Below are positions 21,286 to 31,286 of a stretch of 64,000 nt of DNA, piece by piece. The stretch lies in contig JAJLRJ010000004.1 of the NCBI GenBank assembly GCA_024195265.1, forward strand, positions 6,300,595-6,364,594, in the 5' to 3' direction. The stretch's first letter is position 1, and the number at the start of each line of letters is the position of its first letter. The stretch is from Dendrophyllia cribrosa. Taxonomy: Eukaryota > Cnidaria > Anthozoa > Scleractinia > Dendrophylliidae. The translations under genes and the position numbers were made by a program. A model generated the notes under the pieces. The model was not told where the DNA came from and ran no database searches. It worked only from the letters and a program-made list of their open reading frames with translations.

Positions 21286-21700
21286 TGTGGCTGGCCTCCC
21301 GTAGTACATACAACAAGAGGAGTTGCTAACAATCAACAAGAACGTCCCAAACGTAGTTTATTCACAGGTCCTCGGTACAGCACATTCTTTTTACTCCTTA
21401 GTTCTTGGATCCTGAGTCCCGAGATAACAATCTGATATGACAAATACATGATAGGCTAAACATGCGATTCGCAAGTACTAAACTGCAAAATATCGTGTGA
21501 AATACTCTCAAGGGGTTTTCCGTAAAATGTTCCTTTAACAGTTCTTACCGTTTAGGCCGTATAATGTCCGATGGATGGCGATAACTATCCAAAACTTGAA
21601 CTACACAAGAAAAGGGCTAACATGGCGGCCACTTACTAAAATCTGGCGCGGCTGCTAAGCTTTTACAACATACCGCTGACTGCGCAGCGCTGCAGTCACA
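21286..21700 (-). repeat. 5' LTR of the BEL/Pao element
   Basis: 415 bp, followed by ATATA at 21701-21705. It carries the promoter for the element by position. It is one base different from the 3' LTR. Confidence 0.95.
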
Positions 21701-21906
21701 ATATATTTTGCCCGTTCCTAATGCCATAGGTAATGGTCACCTGCATGCCTTACCCATGGGGATTGCATTGGAGGGAGGGGAGGGTAGGAAGTTGGATGCA
21801 AGAGGGTGGGGTCGGGGGTTTGGGGGTCGGTAGAGCAAAATGCGAAGAAGAGGGGAGAGTCCGAAGATTGTTTCGTTTTCATGAGTTGGCGCATAGGAGC
21901 CTTTGA

Positions 21907-22012
21907 TTTTATCCCAAGAACAAAATACATGTTGCTTGTTGTGGCAAAGACTTCATTCTTATCTTGCAGATTGATGTTCTGGCTCTCAATGTACTAACAC
22001 AACTGATAATTT
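21907..22012. repeat. Second copy of the duplicated segment
   Basis: Shares TTTATCCCAAGAACAAA, ATCTTGCAGATT and GTACTAACAC, in order, with 13661-13748. It has an extra insertion of about 20 bp in the middle. Confidence 0.5.
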
Positions 22013-22111
22013 AATCATGTTATTAAAACTGTGGTTGTTCATCATGGTGTGTATGATAGGTGAACGCTTGTTCGTTTGCTTCACGATGGAGTCACTTTGA
22101 GTTGTTGATCG

Positions 22112-22149
22112 TTACGTTTCGACTGCTAATACTGCTAGTCTTCATCAGG
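22112..22149 (-). ncRNA. Hammerhead-like motif at the 3' end of a Penelope-like element
   Basis: In minus sense: CTGATGA, one A, GACT...AGTC stem (with a nested GC/GC pair and bulge), GAAACG. It lies just downstream of the C-terminal coding end of a Penelope-like fragment, where such motifs are described in that retroelement class. Activity is unproven. Confidence 0.4.
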
Positions 22150-22171
22150 CAATGAAGTCGATTGGTTGATA

Positions 22172-22870
22172 TTATATCTCTGTTGATATTATTAGGATGA
22201 AGTCTTATGTGGATGGTCTCTTTAACCCTACGGGTGTACCAGTGTAGTCAATAAACTTAACCTCGTTCCAAATTGGAAAGTGCCCAGTCTTGTTAGCGTG
22301 TTCCAAAACCTCGGAGGTTTGGGTACATGTACGAGCAAGCTGTATGTCTCTATCATGTTCTTTTATCCTTTCATGCATCGATCTCTTTGTTTCCCCAATA
22401 TACACTTTGCCGCATTTGCAAGGAATCTTATAAACAACACCATCTTGTTTACTAGAGTCAAGGATGTCTTTAGGATGCACCAAGTGTGACGTAAGCATTG
22501 TGTCAGTTTTGAAAACAGTGCATATGCCTTGTAGGCTGCAGCGAAGAACCTCCGTTACACCTTTGATATAGGGTAAAACTGCGGTAGCTTTAAAATCCTG
22601 CGTGGGTTCCTCTTTGACGGTTGGTCTTTTTTGCCTTTGCGATCTTTTGCATAAAGGAGGAAGGATATCAGAACAAGAACTGAAGAAAGGTGTTTCTTTT
22701 CTAGTGATGAGGTGTTTGGCTTGGTCATACAGACATTTAACAATACCACCCTTAACTGACTGAGGATGTGTGAATCATAGGCCAGGTATTGGTGAGTATG
22801 AGTGGGTTTCCTGTATACACTGGTAGTGAGAAGGCCGTCTGAGTCCCTTGTAACTGATGTGTTGAGGCCA
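22172..22870 (-). pseudogene. Penelope-like retroelement fragment (RT end plus GIY-YIG endonuclease)
   Basis: On the minus strand a broken frame reads through the tail of a reverse transcriptase (DGLLTTSVYRKPTHTHQYLA at about 22770-22850). It then enters a GIY-YIG nuclease (VVYKIPCKCGKVYIGETKRS, about 22370-22430), the hallmark of Penelope-like elements. The C-terminal coding end (IRLHPNNINRD) is reached near 22175 in a shifted frame. At least two frameshifts separate the pieces and the 5' part including the RT catalytic core is missing, so it is dead. The methionines at the open-frame ends are artefacts. Confidence 0.88.
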
Positions 22871-22956
22871 GGCACTTTCCAATTTGGAAAGAGATTAAGT
22901 TTATTGACCGTGACCCACACTGGTACACATGTAGGGTTAATGAGGTCATCCACATA
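22206..22956. repeat. 80-bp inverted repeat: C-terminal end of the Penelope-like fragment copied in reverse
   Basis: Arms 22206-22285 and 22871-22956 are imperfect inverted copies (TATGTGGATG, TTAACCCTAC, GTGTACCAGTGT, TCAATAAACTTAA, CCAAATTGGAAAGTGCC). The left arm is coding for the nuclease C-terminus. The right arm is the same sequence in reverse at the 5' edge of the fragment. Confidence 0.85.
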
Positions 22957-22970
22957 GACCCTATTCATAA

Positions 22971-23122
22971 ATGGTGGCCGGTTTATTGTTCTTTTATATT
23001 CGTGCTAATCAGCCCAACTAGCCTCGTTAGCATGTGCAAAATTCAAAATAATTTTTGCTCTAAAATGAGTCTAGTTGGGCTGATTAGCATGACTATAAAA
23101 GAATAAATAAATTGGCTGCCAT
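22971..23122. mobile_element. Foldback MITE
   Basis: The arms are ATGGTGGCC...TTTATTGTTCTTTTATA and its inverse ending GGCTGCCAT, with an exact inner stem GCTAATCAGCCCAACTAG (23003-23020) against 23071-23088. The rest is an AT-rich loop. The matching flank at 27804-27818 lacks this insert, which supports a separate insertion. Confidence 0.75.
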
Positions 23123-24125
23123 TATGAATCTGACTCGTCCCCAGTCGTCTCTCATTATTAGTATTTGGCGTGGAAGACTAGAACGGGCTCTTTCGGCTCT
23201 TTAACGAAGGGGATGACGGGAAGGAAGAAGGGAGAAGGGAGAAACGACTGGCAAATCGTGTGTCGAAAAGTTGGCAAAGCAGTCGAAAAGTTGGTATTGG
23301 CTTTTTCTGGCGTTTTTTCGTACTTGTACATGTGAAGAATTGTAATACGAGTAGATCAGTGTAATTTCTGCGGTGTTGGAAGTTAAGAGAAGCTTTTTCT
23401 TCGAGTAGCCTTTTGGATTTCCAAAATGGCGTCCGGCGGAGCCCGTGGAAGTGACAAAAATCCTCATCTTTCTTCTTTTATAGTAAGACTTTAACACAAT
23501 ATATATTTTCACGATTGAAAAGCATTGAGTTTAAGGCGTACATGCCATGTATTTTCTGTAGATGAGTGCTGCATTGTGACGTGCATGTCTGTATTAGTCT
23601 ATATTGCTGTCCGGGTGTTTTAAGAGAGTCGGGATGATTTAAAAATTGCAAAACAAGAGAGTAGGGGGGCAAGGGCATAGGGTGTTGCATAAGGGTGTCT
23701 GTATTGTTGTCAGGATATACCAAAACTATGTTTTAATATTATTTTGTTTAAGCTGTATATAAAAGATCCAGGTAGATTTCAAAACCACAAAACAAGAGGG
23801 CAGTGGCAAGGCATAGGGGGATACCAAAACTGTGTTCAAATATAATTTGTTTATTTTGTATATTAGAGAGTCACTGGTAGATTTAAAAACCACAAAACAA
23901 GAGGGCAGGGGCAAGGGCATAGGATGTTGCATTGAGGGTATCTGTATTGTTGTCAGGATACCAAAACTGTGTTGAAATATATATCATTTTGTTTACTTTA
24001 ATTTGTACACGAGAGAGTCTGGTAGATTAAAAAAAAAACACAAAACAAGAGGGCAGGGGCAAGGGCATAGGGTGTTGCATTGAGGGTGTTTATTGTTGTC
24101 AGGATACCAAAACTGTGTTCAAATA

Positions 24126-24317
24126 TACAGTCAAACCTCTATTAAGTGGTCACCCTTGGGGAACAGCCAACTGACCGCTTAGAGGTGACTGCTTAAAAGA
24201 GGTCAAGTTTACAGTAAATACGAGGAGTGATTTAATTCCAGGGATTTGTTAAGTGACCGCTTAATAGAGGGTGACCGCTAAATAGAGGGCTGCTTTTAAA
24301 ATAGAGGTTGGACTGTA
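24126..24317. mobile_element. TIR MITE, TACAGTC family
   Basis: The ends TACAGTCAAACCTCTATTAAG and TACAGTCCAACCTCTATTT are inverted. The interior repeats GACCGCTTAATAGAGG-like words. TA at the ends suggests a Tc1/mariner-type origin. A relative lies at 39860-40030. Confidence 0.75.
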
Positions 24318-24895
24318 TAACATATTTTTAATTTGTATATGAGAGAGCCTAGGGACTAAGAGCATGTGAAGAAAACAAAATATGTGAAGGCAGAGGAAAG
24401 CTATACAGGGTTTGCCTTGAAAATTGAAGGTGTCTGTATTGCTGTCAGGATATTGAAACTGTGTCTTAATATCATTTTGTTTAATTTCTATATAAGAGAG
24501 TCGGGTAGATTTGAAAACTACAAAATGAGAGGGTAGTGGGCAAGGGCATAAGGTGACAAAAACAAAAACATGAAGGCAGAGAGAAAAAAATATATACGTA
24601 AGGGTTTGTTCTTGTATATGAAATTTTATAACAACTGGAGGGCAAAATAGTTATGTGGATTAGCAATGTGGACATGTTTTATGTTGCATTGATTGAGGGT
24701 GTCTGTAATGCCGTCTGGACATCAAAACTTTTTATTACATTTAATTTGTTTGATCTGTATATCAGAGAGCCAGGCAGATTTAAAAACCACAAAACAAGTG
24801 GGTAGGGGACAAGGGTATAGGGTACCACACCAAGGTTGCTTGTATTGCAGTCAGGATACCAAAACTTTGTTTTAATATTTTTGTTGAATTTGTAT

Positions 24896-25390
24896 ACTAT
24901 ACTTATTCAATAAAGTGCCTACCTTCAAATAATCGCCCACCCCAAATAAGTGCCCACCTCGATTTAAGTGCCCACTCTGAAAACCAAAAAACTTAAGCGC
25001 CCACCCCTTACCACCCTCCCCACCCACACCTCAAAAACATTTTTGTACTAGTCCATCTTGAAGTAAGAGGGGCATCAATTCTGTTCCCGAAATTGGCTTT
25101 TAATTTAATTCCTTGACTGATTGTTCAAAGCTCAGATTTTTAATGAACTGTTTATGCCTTATTCATGTTTGAGTCTGAGTTTTGTTTTATTGTTTTATTT
25201 GGTTGAAGCGAAATATACTTGTTATCCTTTGTTTTGTTATTCTGTAAAAATGTTCTCATTTTCTGAAAATGTTGAAAAAATAATAAGCACCAACCCTCAA
25301 ATAACCACCCACCTTGAATATGGTGAGCGCCCAACCTCAAGGTCCCAAAATGAAATAAGCACCAAGGGCACTTATTGCAGTAAGTATGGT
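24896..25390. mobile_element. TIR element with AATAAGTGCCCACC motifs
   Basis: The inverted ends are ACTATACTTATTCAATAAAG and ACCATACTTACTGCAATAAG. Inside are several copies of AATAAGTGCCCACC-like words in both halves. It is non-coding and is inserted in the tandem array. Confidence 0.65.
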
Positions 25391-26378
25391 ATAAGAGAGT
25401 AACCACAAAATAAGAGGGTAGGGGCAAGGGCATAAGGTTAAGAAAACATAACAAAAACAAAACATGTGAAAAAATAATATAGGGTTTGTCCTTATAATAG
25501 TTACAGTATATAACATCTGGAAGGCAAAATAGTAATGTTGACTAGAAAAAACCTTTTTCAGGCAGATGAGGGACATGTACAACCCAGTACAGAAAAGCAG
25601 TGTACAAGATAATATATGAAGTACAGTTCAGTGTTGCATCAAGGGTGTCTGCGGTGAAAAACTGTGATTTTGTTTAACCAGTATATGAATAAGCCACAAA
25701 ACCGCAAAACAAGAGGGCAAAGACATACGGTAAAGAGAATCAAAACAAAAACAAAATATTTGACAGAGAGAAAAATATAAAGGGTTTACCTTTATATTTA
25801 AAAAGATTTCAACATCTGGAGGACAAAATGGCAATGTTGACATGGTTTTGTATTTTAAAAGCTTTTTTCAGGCAGATGAGGGACATACGACCATCAAAGC
25901 AGTGTACAAGGCAACATGAAATACTAAACAGTTTACAGAAATCAGTCTTGTATTAGCTTGTATTTAATGAAGAATAAAATAACATGACATACTGTAGAGT
26001 TGATTTGCTTTCTTTGAGAAAGATGAATCTCTAAAAAAAATAACTACATTTACTATCTTCGAGTTCCTTATTATTAAGTCCATCCTTTTGGCTTCGATGG
26101 CAGTTATTTTCATGTGCTTTACTTCTCTCCCCCGACATCCCGTACAACTGTGTAGCGTTGTCTTCTTTCTTTCATAACCATACTATAATATGTATGTATG
26201 TTCTGGTGTGAGCTGAAAGGACACGAAGGCATACACACTCCATTGTATCTTTAGCGACCATTTCAAGGCCAGCACATCCCGCAACCGTTAAACATTCGTA
26301 GCCCTGAGTATATATTAAAGAAACGAACTGATATTAAAAATATTATAACACTACTACTTGTTCAGATTGCAACATATG

Positions 26379-27375
26379 TAGCCTGTGAACAGGCTTCTTT
26401 TGGGGGAATTGGGTTAGGTTAAAATCGGCGAGCGAAGCGAGGACTGGGGAAGAGGGAAGGGGCGGCGAAGCCTGTGGACTCGCCTTTGATGCCGCCGTTC
26501 CGCCCCCTAGTAATTATCCTGCTATAATATTGTCAACAAGTTAATTAATAGGCTAAACACGACTCCCACTCTTCGCAAAAAAGTATTTTAAAAGCCTAAA
26601 GTATAAAGCTTTCCCAGTAAGACTTCAGAGAGAATTGCGCCTTAAGATCACAGTTTAATATGAATTTGTTCTCTTCGATAATATTGACCTTTTGATCTCG
26701 GCGGATTGTAGTGTTTCCGGCCACGCGGTAATAGGCATCTTAGATCCGAGTCTCAAAAAGCCGTAGTCTTTAATTCCACTGCAATGAAATCATGAATTAT
26801 TTCAATAGTTTTTAGCTCCTTAGTAAGTTCTGCAGTTGAGTGGTGTGTCTCAATGGAGCTAGGATAAACCCCCGTTGATTTGGCATCCAACAGATAATCT
26901 GCAGCATGGTTGCTGTTTTGTAAATCTAGTCGGCAAAATTAAAAAAAAATCCTGCTTTTTTGCCACAGACTTTTATAGACACAGCTTTTGCTCTTATTAA
27001 AGTCTCGGTATATGCGAAAAATTTCGCAACGAATCGCTCAAAGCTTTCTCAAAATCGAGATCTGAAAATTGCATGCGAAGAGTCGCCTTGTTTGTTTATC
27101 ATTTGAGCCAGCAAATGGAATAATTATGCAAATATAGGGTGCCATTTGAGATGTCAACATGTGTCGTCAATCACCGCATACCTGTCAACAATAAATGATC
27201 TGACCAATCAGCTCATGATACCAGACTCTGGTATCATGGAACGGCGGCATCAAAGGCGAGTCCACAGGCTTCGCCGCCCCTTCCCTCTTCCCCAGTCTGT
27301 GCTTGGCTCGCTTCGCTCGCCGATTTTAACCTAACCCAATTCCCCCAAAAGAAGCCTGTTCACAAGTACAGGCTA
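26379..27375. mobile_element. Mutator-like MITE, 997 bp, with 9-bp duplication
   Basis: The long inverted ends (about 26379-26508 and 27239-27375) begin TAGCCTG, then share TGAACAGGCTTC, GGGGGAATTGGGTTAGG, GGCGAGCGAAGCGAG and GGCGAAGCCTGTGGACTC. The exact 9-bp direct repeat CAACATATG flanks it at 26370-26378 and 27376-27384. Nine-base duplications are characteristic of MULEs. No transposase is encoded in the about 730-bp centre. Confidence 0.88.
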
Positions 27376-27810
27376 CAACATATGCAAATCATAAAGTTTA
27401 AGCTTATAAATTATTCAAAATGTCTAATATGTAGCGTGAAAATGCGGATTAAGATAACAATAGAAGCTACAAACCTCGGTCAGGCGATGAGTGGATAGCC
27501 ACTGTATGTGATTTTTGGTCTCCTCGCCGATCGCCACGCTTCTTGTTCGAATTTTTCATCATTTTTATCCAGCCCTGTTTTCTCATAAAATGCTCAACCG
27601 AGCTCGGCTCTACATAGAATATGAGGGAAAGGTAACTTCCGACTCAAAAAGGCCCGATGGAACCGCCTATTTTCCAAATTTAGAATTTCACCATCGTCCG
27701 CCATCTTGAAAACAGGATCTGCCAGTCGTCTCTCCTCTTTCCTCCTTCCCATCACACCTCGCGCTCCTCTCGTTAATTGAGAGACGACTGGGGACGAGTC
27801 AGATTATGAA

Positions 27811-27885
27811 TAGGGTCTATAAGACTTCATCCTAATAATATCAACAGAAATAGTGGAATCGAAATACCTGAAGCATGGATGCCAA
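27811..27885 (+). pseudogene. Penelope-like C-terminal coding fragment
   Basis: The plus strand reads IRLHPNNINRNSGIEIPEAW, a Penelope-like C-terminus. It points right, opposite to the fragment at 22172-22870. Its left edge TAGGGTCTA is the inverse of sequence beside that other fragment, but it lacks the RT and nuclease parts. Confidence 0.75.
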
Positions 27886-28405
27886 TCAAAGCGCGCTCAT
27901 TTCCTTGAGCATTTTATATATGATTATACAGTGGAATAATAATATAATAATAATCCTATCATAATATGACCAAATGTTATTATTATCAATTTATTAGGGC
28001 ACAAAAATACAATGTAGCTCATTCAGTCATTTTCTTATTCACAAAACCTTGTTTATCCATCAACCCCATTACAGTGTGATGCTTCCTACTGTAAGCACCC
28101 AACAAACATTTTCACAAGTTAGCCAATCAGAGAGCTTGAATTCAATTGACCGGCACACCTCGCAAAGTTGAGCACAATCAAAATTAGGTAACATTTTGTC
28201 GCTCCATGTTTAGCACGAGTGTTAAGTTACATGTAACTAGTTACAAAACTTGTATGAAAGTCTGTTGGGTGCTGATGGTAAGGTACGTCATATTGTGATA
28301 CAAAGGCATTTTTTATGGTCCACCAGTGGGGTATTAAGGGGGTGCTCCCTTATAAAAGTTAATTTGTTATTAATCATTCTTTAATACTTTTTCATACTTA
28401 TGCAG
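27886..28405. other. Upstream flank of the TPR-DED-RING gene
   Basis: AT-rich sequence ending in a splice-acceptor-like tract (TTTTCATACTTATGCAG, AG at 28404-28405). This suggests that the start-codon exon is preceded by an untranslated exon farther upstream, which I could not locate. No core promoter is recognisable. Confidence 0.5.
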
Positions 28406-28427
28406 GTAAATCTTGGTAAGCTTCATC

Positions 28428-31286
28428 ATGGAAGAGAAGTTAAAATCCATTCTTGTGAAGTTTCAGGATGTTTTGTCTTCTTGGCATGAACAGAAAAATG
28501 GCTTTGTGAAAAAGGCTTCAGAAGGAGCTAACAATGTCCCAAACTTTCCTTGTTACCTGGTTGCCCATTTTTCCAAAGAGGATAAAAAGTGCTTTCAGTC
28601 CATTCTTCTTTATGTTGAACAGGCAATTCTGAAACCTTGGAGTAATAGCCAAGATGAATTTGTAGCTCTTACTTGCCATGAAAATAATGATTTTGACATA
28701 GTGAACTTTCTTTCTGTCCTGAGTGCACTTGCTCATAAAAAAGGTGACACAGCATTTCTTGAAGAAGTACAAAGCATTGCTCTTCAGTATCAACAACATC
28801 CGGGTGCTGAATTTCTGATGAATAACCTTGGGGTGATGTTTAGTGAAAATGTGCTATACGAGAAAAGTAAAGAGTGCTTTGATATAGCCAAGAAATGTTT
28901 TAATGGTCAACAAGACCATCAAAGAGATGCAGTTGTCACTTTAAACCTAGCTGTTCTGTACAGGGTGTTTGGAAACTATCAAAGGGCACAGGATTTGTGT
29001 GGTGAAGCAGCTTCCTTGTGCCATGACATCTCCATGAGAACAACAAAAGAGGCTTGTTTGCCAGCAAAGTTGCTGAGAAGAGTTGCCGATATGTTGGAAG
29101 AGTTTGGAAACAAGATGTTCTATGATATTCTGAGGATTGGTGTACACTATGACATCAGTGGTACCCAGAAAGCTGCTACAGTTGATTTAACAAAGCAGTT
29201 GATGAAATTCCAGCTTCAGGAAGAAATTGGTGAAAATATTCTAGTTGAAGAAGTGGAAGATTTAATCTCCCATTTCTTTTCATTGCTGGATAAACCTGAT
29301 GGCGAGCTGATGAATGCCGAGTTCATTAAAATAGTGATCATTTCAGCAAAGTTTTATCGCAATACTGGTCACCATGAAGAAGCCTGCAACTTGTTACAGA
29401 AGCTAAAAAAGAAGTTCTTGTTGGTCCATGGTGGAAGAAGTTCTCTCTATGGCTCACTGCTTTACCAAATTGGTTGCTTCCTACATGGCTCTGGAAAGTT
29501 TGATGAAGCCAAAAGTGTGCTCGAACAGGCTGAAGAAATCTTAATCTGTTATTTTGGCAAGAGCCATCATGCAGTTACATCATGCAAGAGCTTTCTTGGC
29601 TCCTGTGTTATGCTAAAGGGTAATGCCAAAGAGGCCTTAAAGCACCTGAATGAAGCCCTGACCATGTTAAAGAAGCTGAACCCTCATCACCCAGAAGTTG
29701 GAGAGATTCTTCTAAAGCTTGCTTTTTTGTATGTTGAAGAGGGAAAGTTCCTGTATGCCCAAGAAACCATGCAAGAAGCAGTAGATATTTTCATATCAGC
29801 TTGTGGTGAAGTGTCTTGTAAGACAGCAGGTGCATATTTTCAAGTTGGAATGATCCTGCAGAAGGTTGATGAGTTCCGTACTTCAGCTGTGGACAAAATA
29901 GAGAAAGCCATTAAGATCTTGTTAAATCTTGGATTAAATCTTGATCATCCTGATGTCAAGCTTTGCGTCAGTGTTCTTGGTGTCTTGCAGCTTTCCTTTG
30001 GTATGGGTGAAGAGGCAAAGAAGTGTTTTATTGATGTACAAAGCAATGCCTCCTTGTGTGAAGATCCATGCAGCATGAAAGCCAAAATCATTACCCCTGA
30101 AATCACCAACTTGCACTTTCGAGTAACATCTGATGATAGTAGAGGTAGATTTTCCTCTCTTCAAGCTCAGGTCATTTCTCTTGTAAATCTGGTACACATG
30201 ACAACAGGTGATGAAAGAGTCAAGTACCTGGATACACTTGTGAGTTGTTTGGAACAACTCCAAACAATGGAGCTACAAATATGGGATTTTGCCGGCCAAC
30301 ATTTGTATTGTATCTTACACAGAGTGCCTGTATCTGACAGACCTGTATTCATAATTATTAATACGTTACAATCAGATAACAGCAGTGATTCTGACGTTTT
30401 CTTGTCGTCTACGAAGAAGTCGCATTCCATTCTGTTTGCAAGAGTTCCACACAAAGTCCAGGAAATGAAAGAGGCTAAGTGCCTGGTGTCTGCCTTCCGC
30501 GAGAGTGTAAATACACTCTTTCTGCAACCAAAGTTTAGAAAAGGTTTTCTAGAGGAGAAAGATTTCTACATGGAACTGACAGTGCCAACAGGTCCAGGTG
30601 ATGTATTCTCACTCTGTAGCCAGATTGACTGTCTTCCTGTCCTTGTTGAGCTGGAACTATCAGATTCTCAGGAACAATGTGACAACTTTGATTACTTGAC
30701 ATCTTGGGATCATTCTGTGAACTCTGTTATGCCTTCAGCACATGTCTCTTACTTTTCCTACAAATGTTCCAGCCAGCGTGAGACTGAGTTTGTTTTTGAC
30801 CAGTTGATCCATAGTTTAGATCAAAACTTAGCACTGAACAAGGTCCAGACTGTTGTTTCTAATGTTTCTCCATTACAGAATACAGCCTCTTTTTTTTTCC
30901 AAGAGCCTAGGAATTCATCTTTATCTGTTGTTGTGGACAGTCAGTCAGTTCTTGTAAAATGCCGCACCATAAAGGAGTCAGAATTAAACTGTGTTTGTTC
31001 CTCAGTGAGAAATGCACTGGATATTGCAATGGAATCATGTCAAACTGTTGGTGTGAACTTTGAGTCATCTGCATGGTTGGCTTGTGAAGGTGTTGGCTCT
31101 GGTCTTGGCATTGAAGAATCTTCAAGTAGAAACTGTAACTTGGGTGTTCAAAGTGATCCATCCTGCGCTGCTATGACATCAGGAATTGGGGATTTAATCC
31201 CATGTGCAAGTGCGCATAGTACAGACCCAGAATCGGAATTGAAGAGAAAACCAACTGCAGAGACAGTGGACATGCTTCGGGATGAG
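28428..31286 (+). CDS. Coding exon 1: TPR array
   Basis: 953 codons, ending at GAG|GTAATT (phase 0). About eight tetratricopeptide-like helix pairs can be seen: AEFLMNNLGVMFSENVLYEK, DAVVTLNLAVLYRVFGNYQR, IISAKFYRNTGHHEEACNLL, LYQIGCFLHGSGKFDEAKSV, CKSFLGSCVMLKGNAKEALK, LLKLAFLYVEEGKFLYAQET, YFQVGMILQKVDEFRTSAVD, VSVLGVLQLSFGMGEEAKKC. TPRs bind partner proteins. After them (about residue 615) LQIWDFAGQHLY resembles the switch-II motif of Roc-type GTPases, but no P-loop is present. The last 300 residues have no recognised fold. Confidence 0.9.

Larger units (their letters stand above)
14456..21700 (-). mobile_element. BEL/Pao LTR retrotransposon, full length, recently inserted
   Basis: A 7245-bp element lies on the minus strand between 415-bp LTRs that begin TG and end CA. 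The flanking ATATA at 14451-14455 and 21701-21705 is a 5-bp target duplication. In transcription order it encodes gag, zinc knuckles, aspartic protease, RT with YVDD, RNase H, HHCC plus DDE integrase, and a C-terminal tail. This is the BEL/Pao order. All coding segments lie in one frame (21251 down to 14988), interrupted by three nonsense codons and no frameshift. The LTRs differ at one base (14777 G versus 21607 A), so insertion was recent. A canonical TGG-starting primer-binding site is not visible next to the 5' LTR. Confidence 0.95.
23590..25890 (+). repeat. Diverged tandem array, about nine units
   Basis: Units of about 105-300 bp share TCAGGATACCAAAACTGTGT, a TTTTGTTTAATTTGTATA block, AGAGAGTC, and CACAAAACAAGAGGGCAGGG followed by CAAGGGCATAGGGT. 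Units recur near 23600, 23750, 23870, 24000, 24340, 24490, 24720, 25380 and 25680. They are well diverged, so the array is old. It is split by two later MITE insertions. It is non-coding. Confidence 0.8.
23129..27803. mobile_element. Composite non-autonomous inverted-repeat element
   Basis: A perfect 25-bp terminal inverted repeat starts TCTGACTCGTCCCCAGTCG (23129-23153 and 27779-27803). Each end carries a subterminal GGGAAGGA..GACGACTGGC block, making the ends themselves hairpin-prone. TTATGAA precedes the left end (23122-23128) and follows the right end (27804-27810), possibly a 7-bp target duplication. The 4.7-kb interior has no transposase; it holds a diverged tandem array and nested MITEs. 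The superfamily is unassigned. Confidence 0.7.

Noticed and set aside
22555..22968. Reading the open frame beginning MNRVYVDD as an RT catalytic YVDD
   Set aside because: That part is the inverted copy of the nuclease C-terminal region, so the YVDD string is accidental and the true RT core is missing.
28413..28427. TTG start five codons before the chosen ATG
   Set aside because: A non-AUG start is not needed; an ATG follows shortly and a splice acceptor precedes it.
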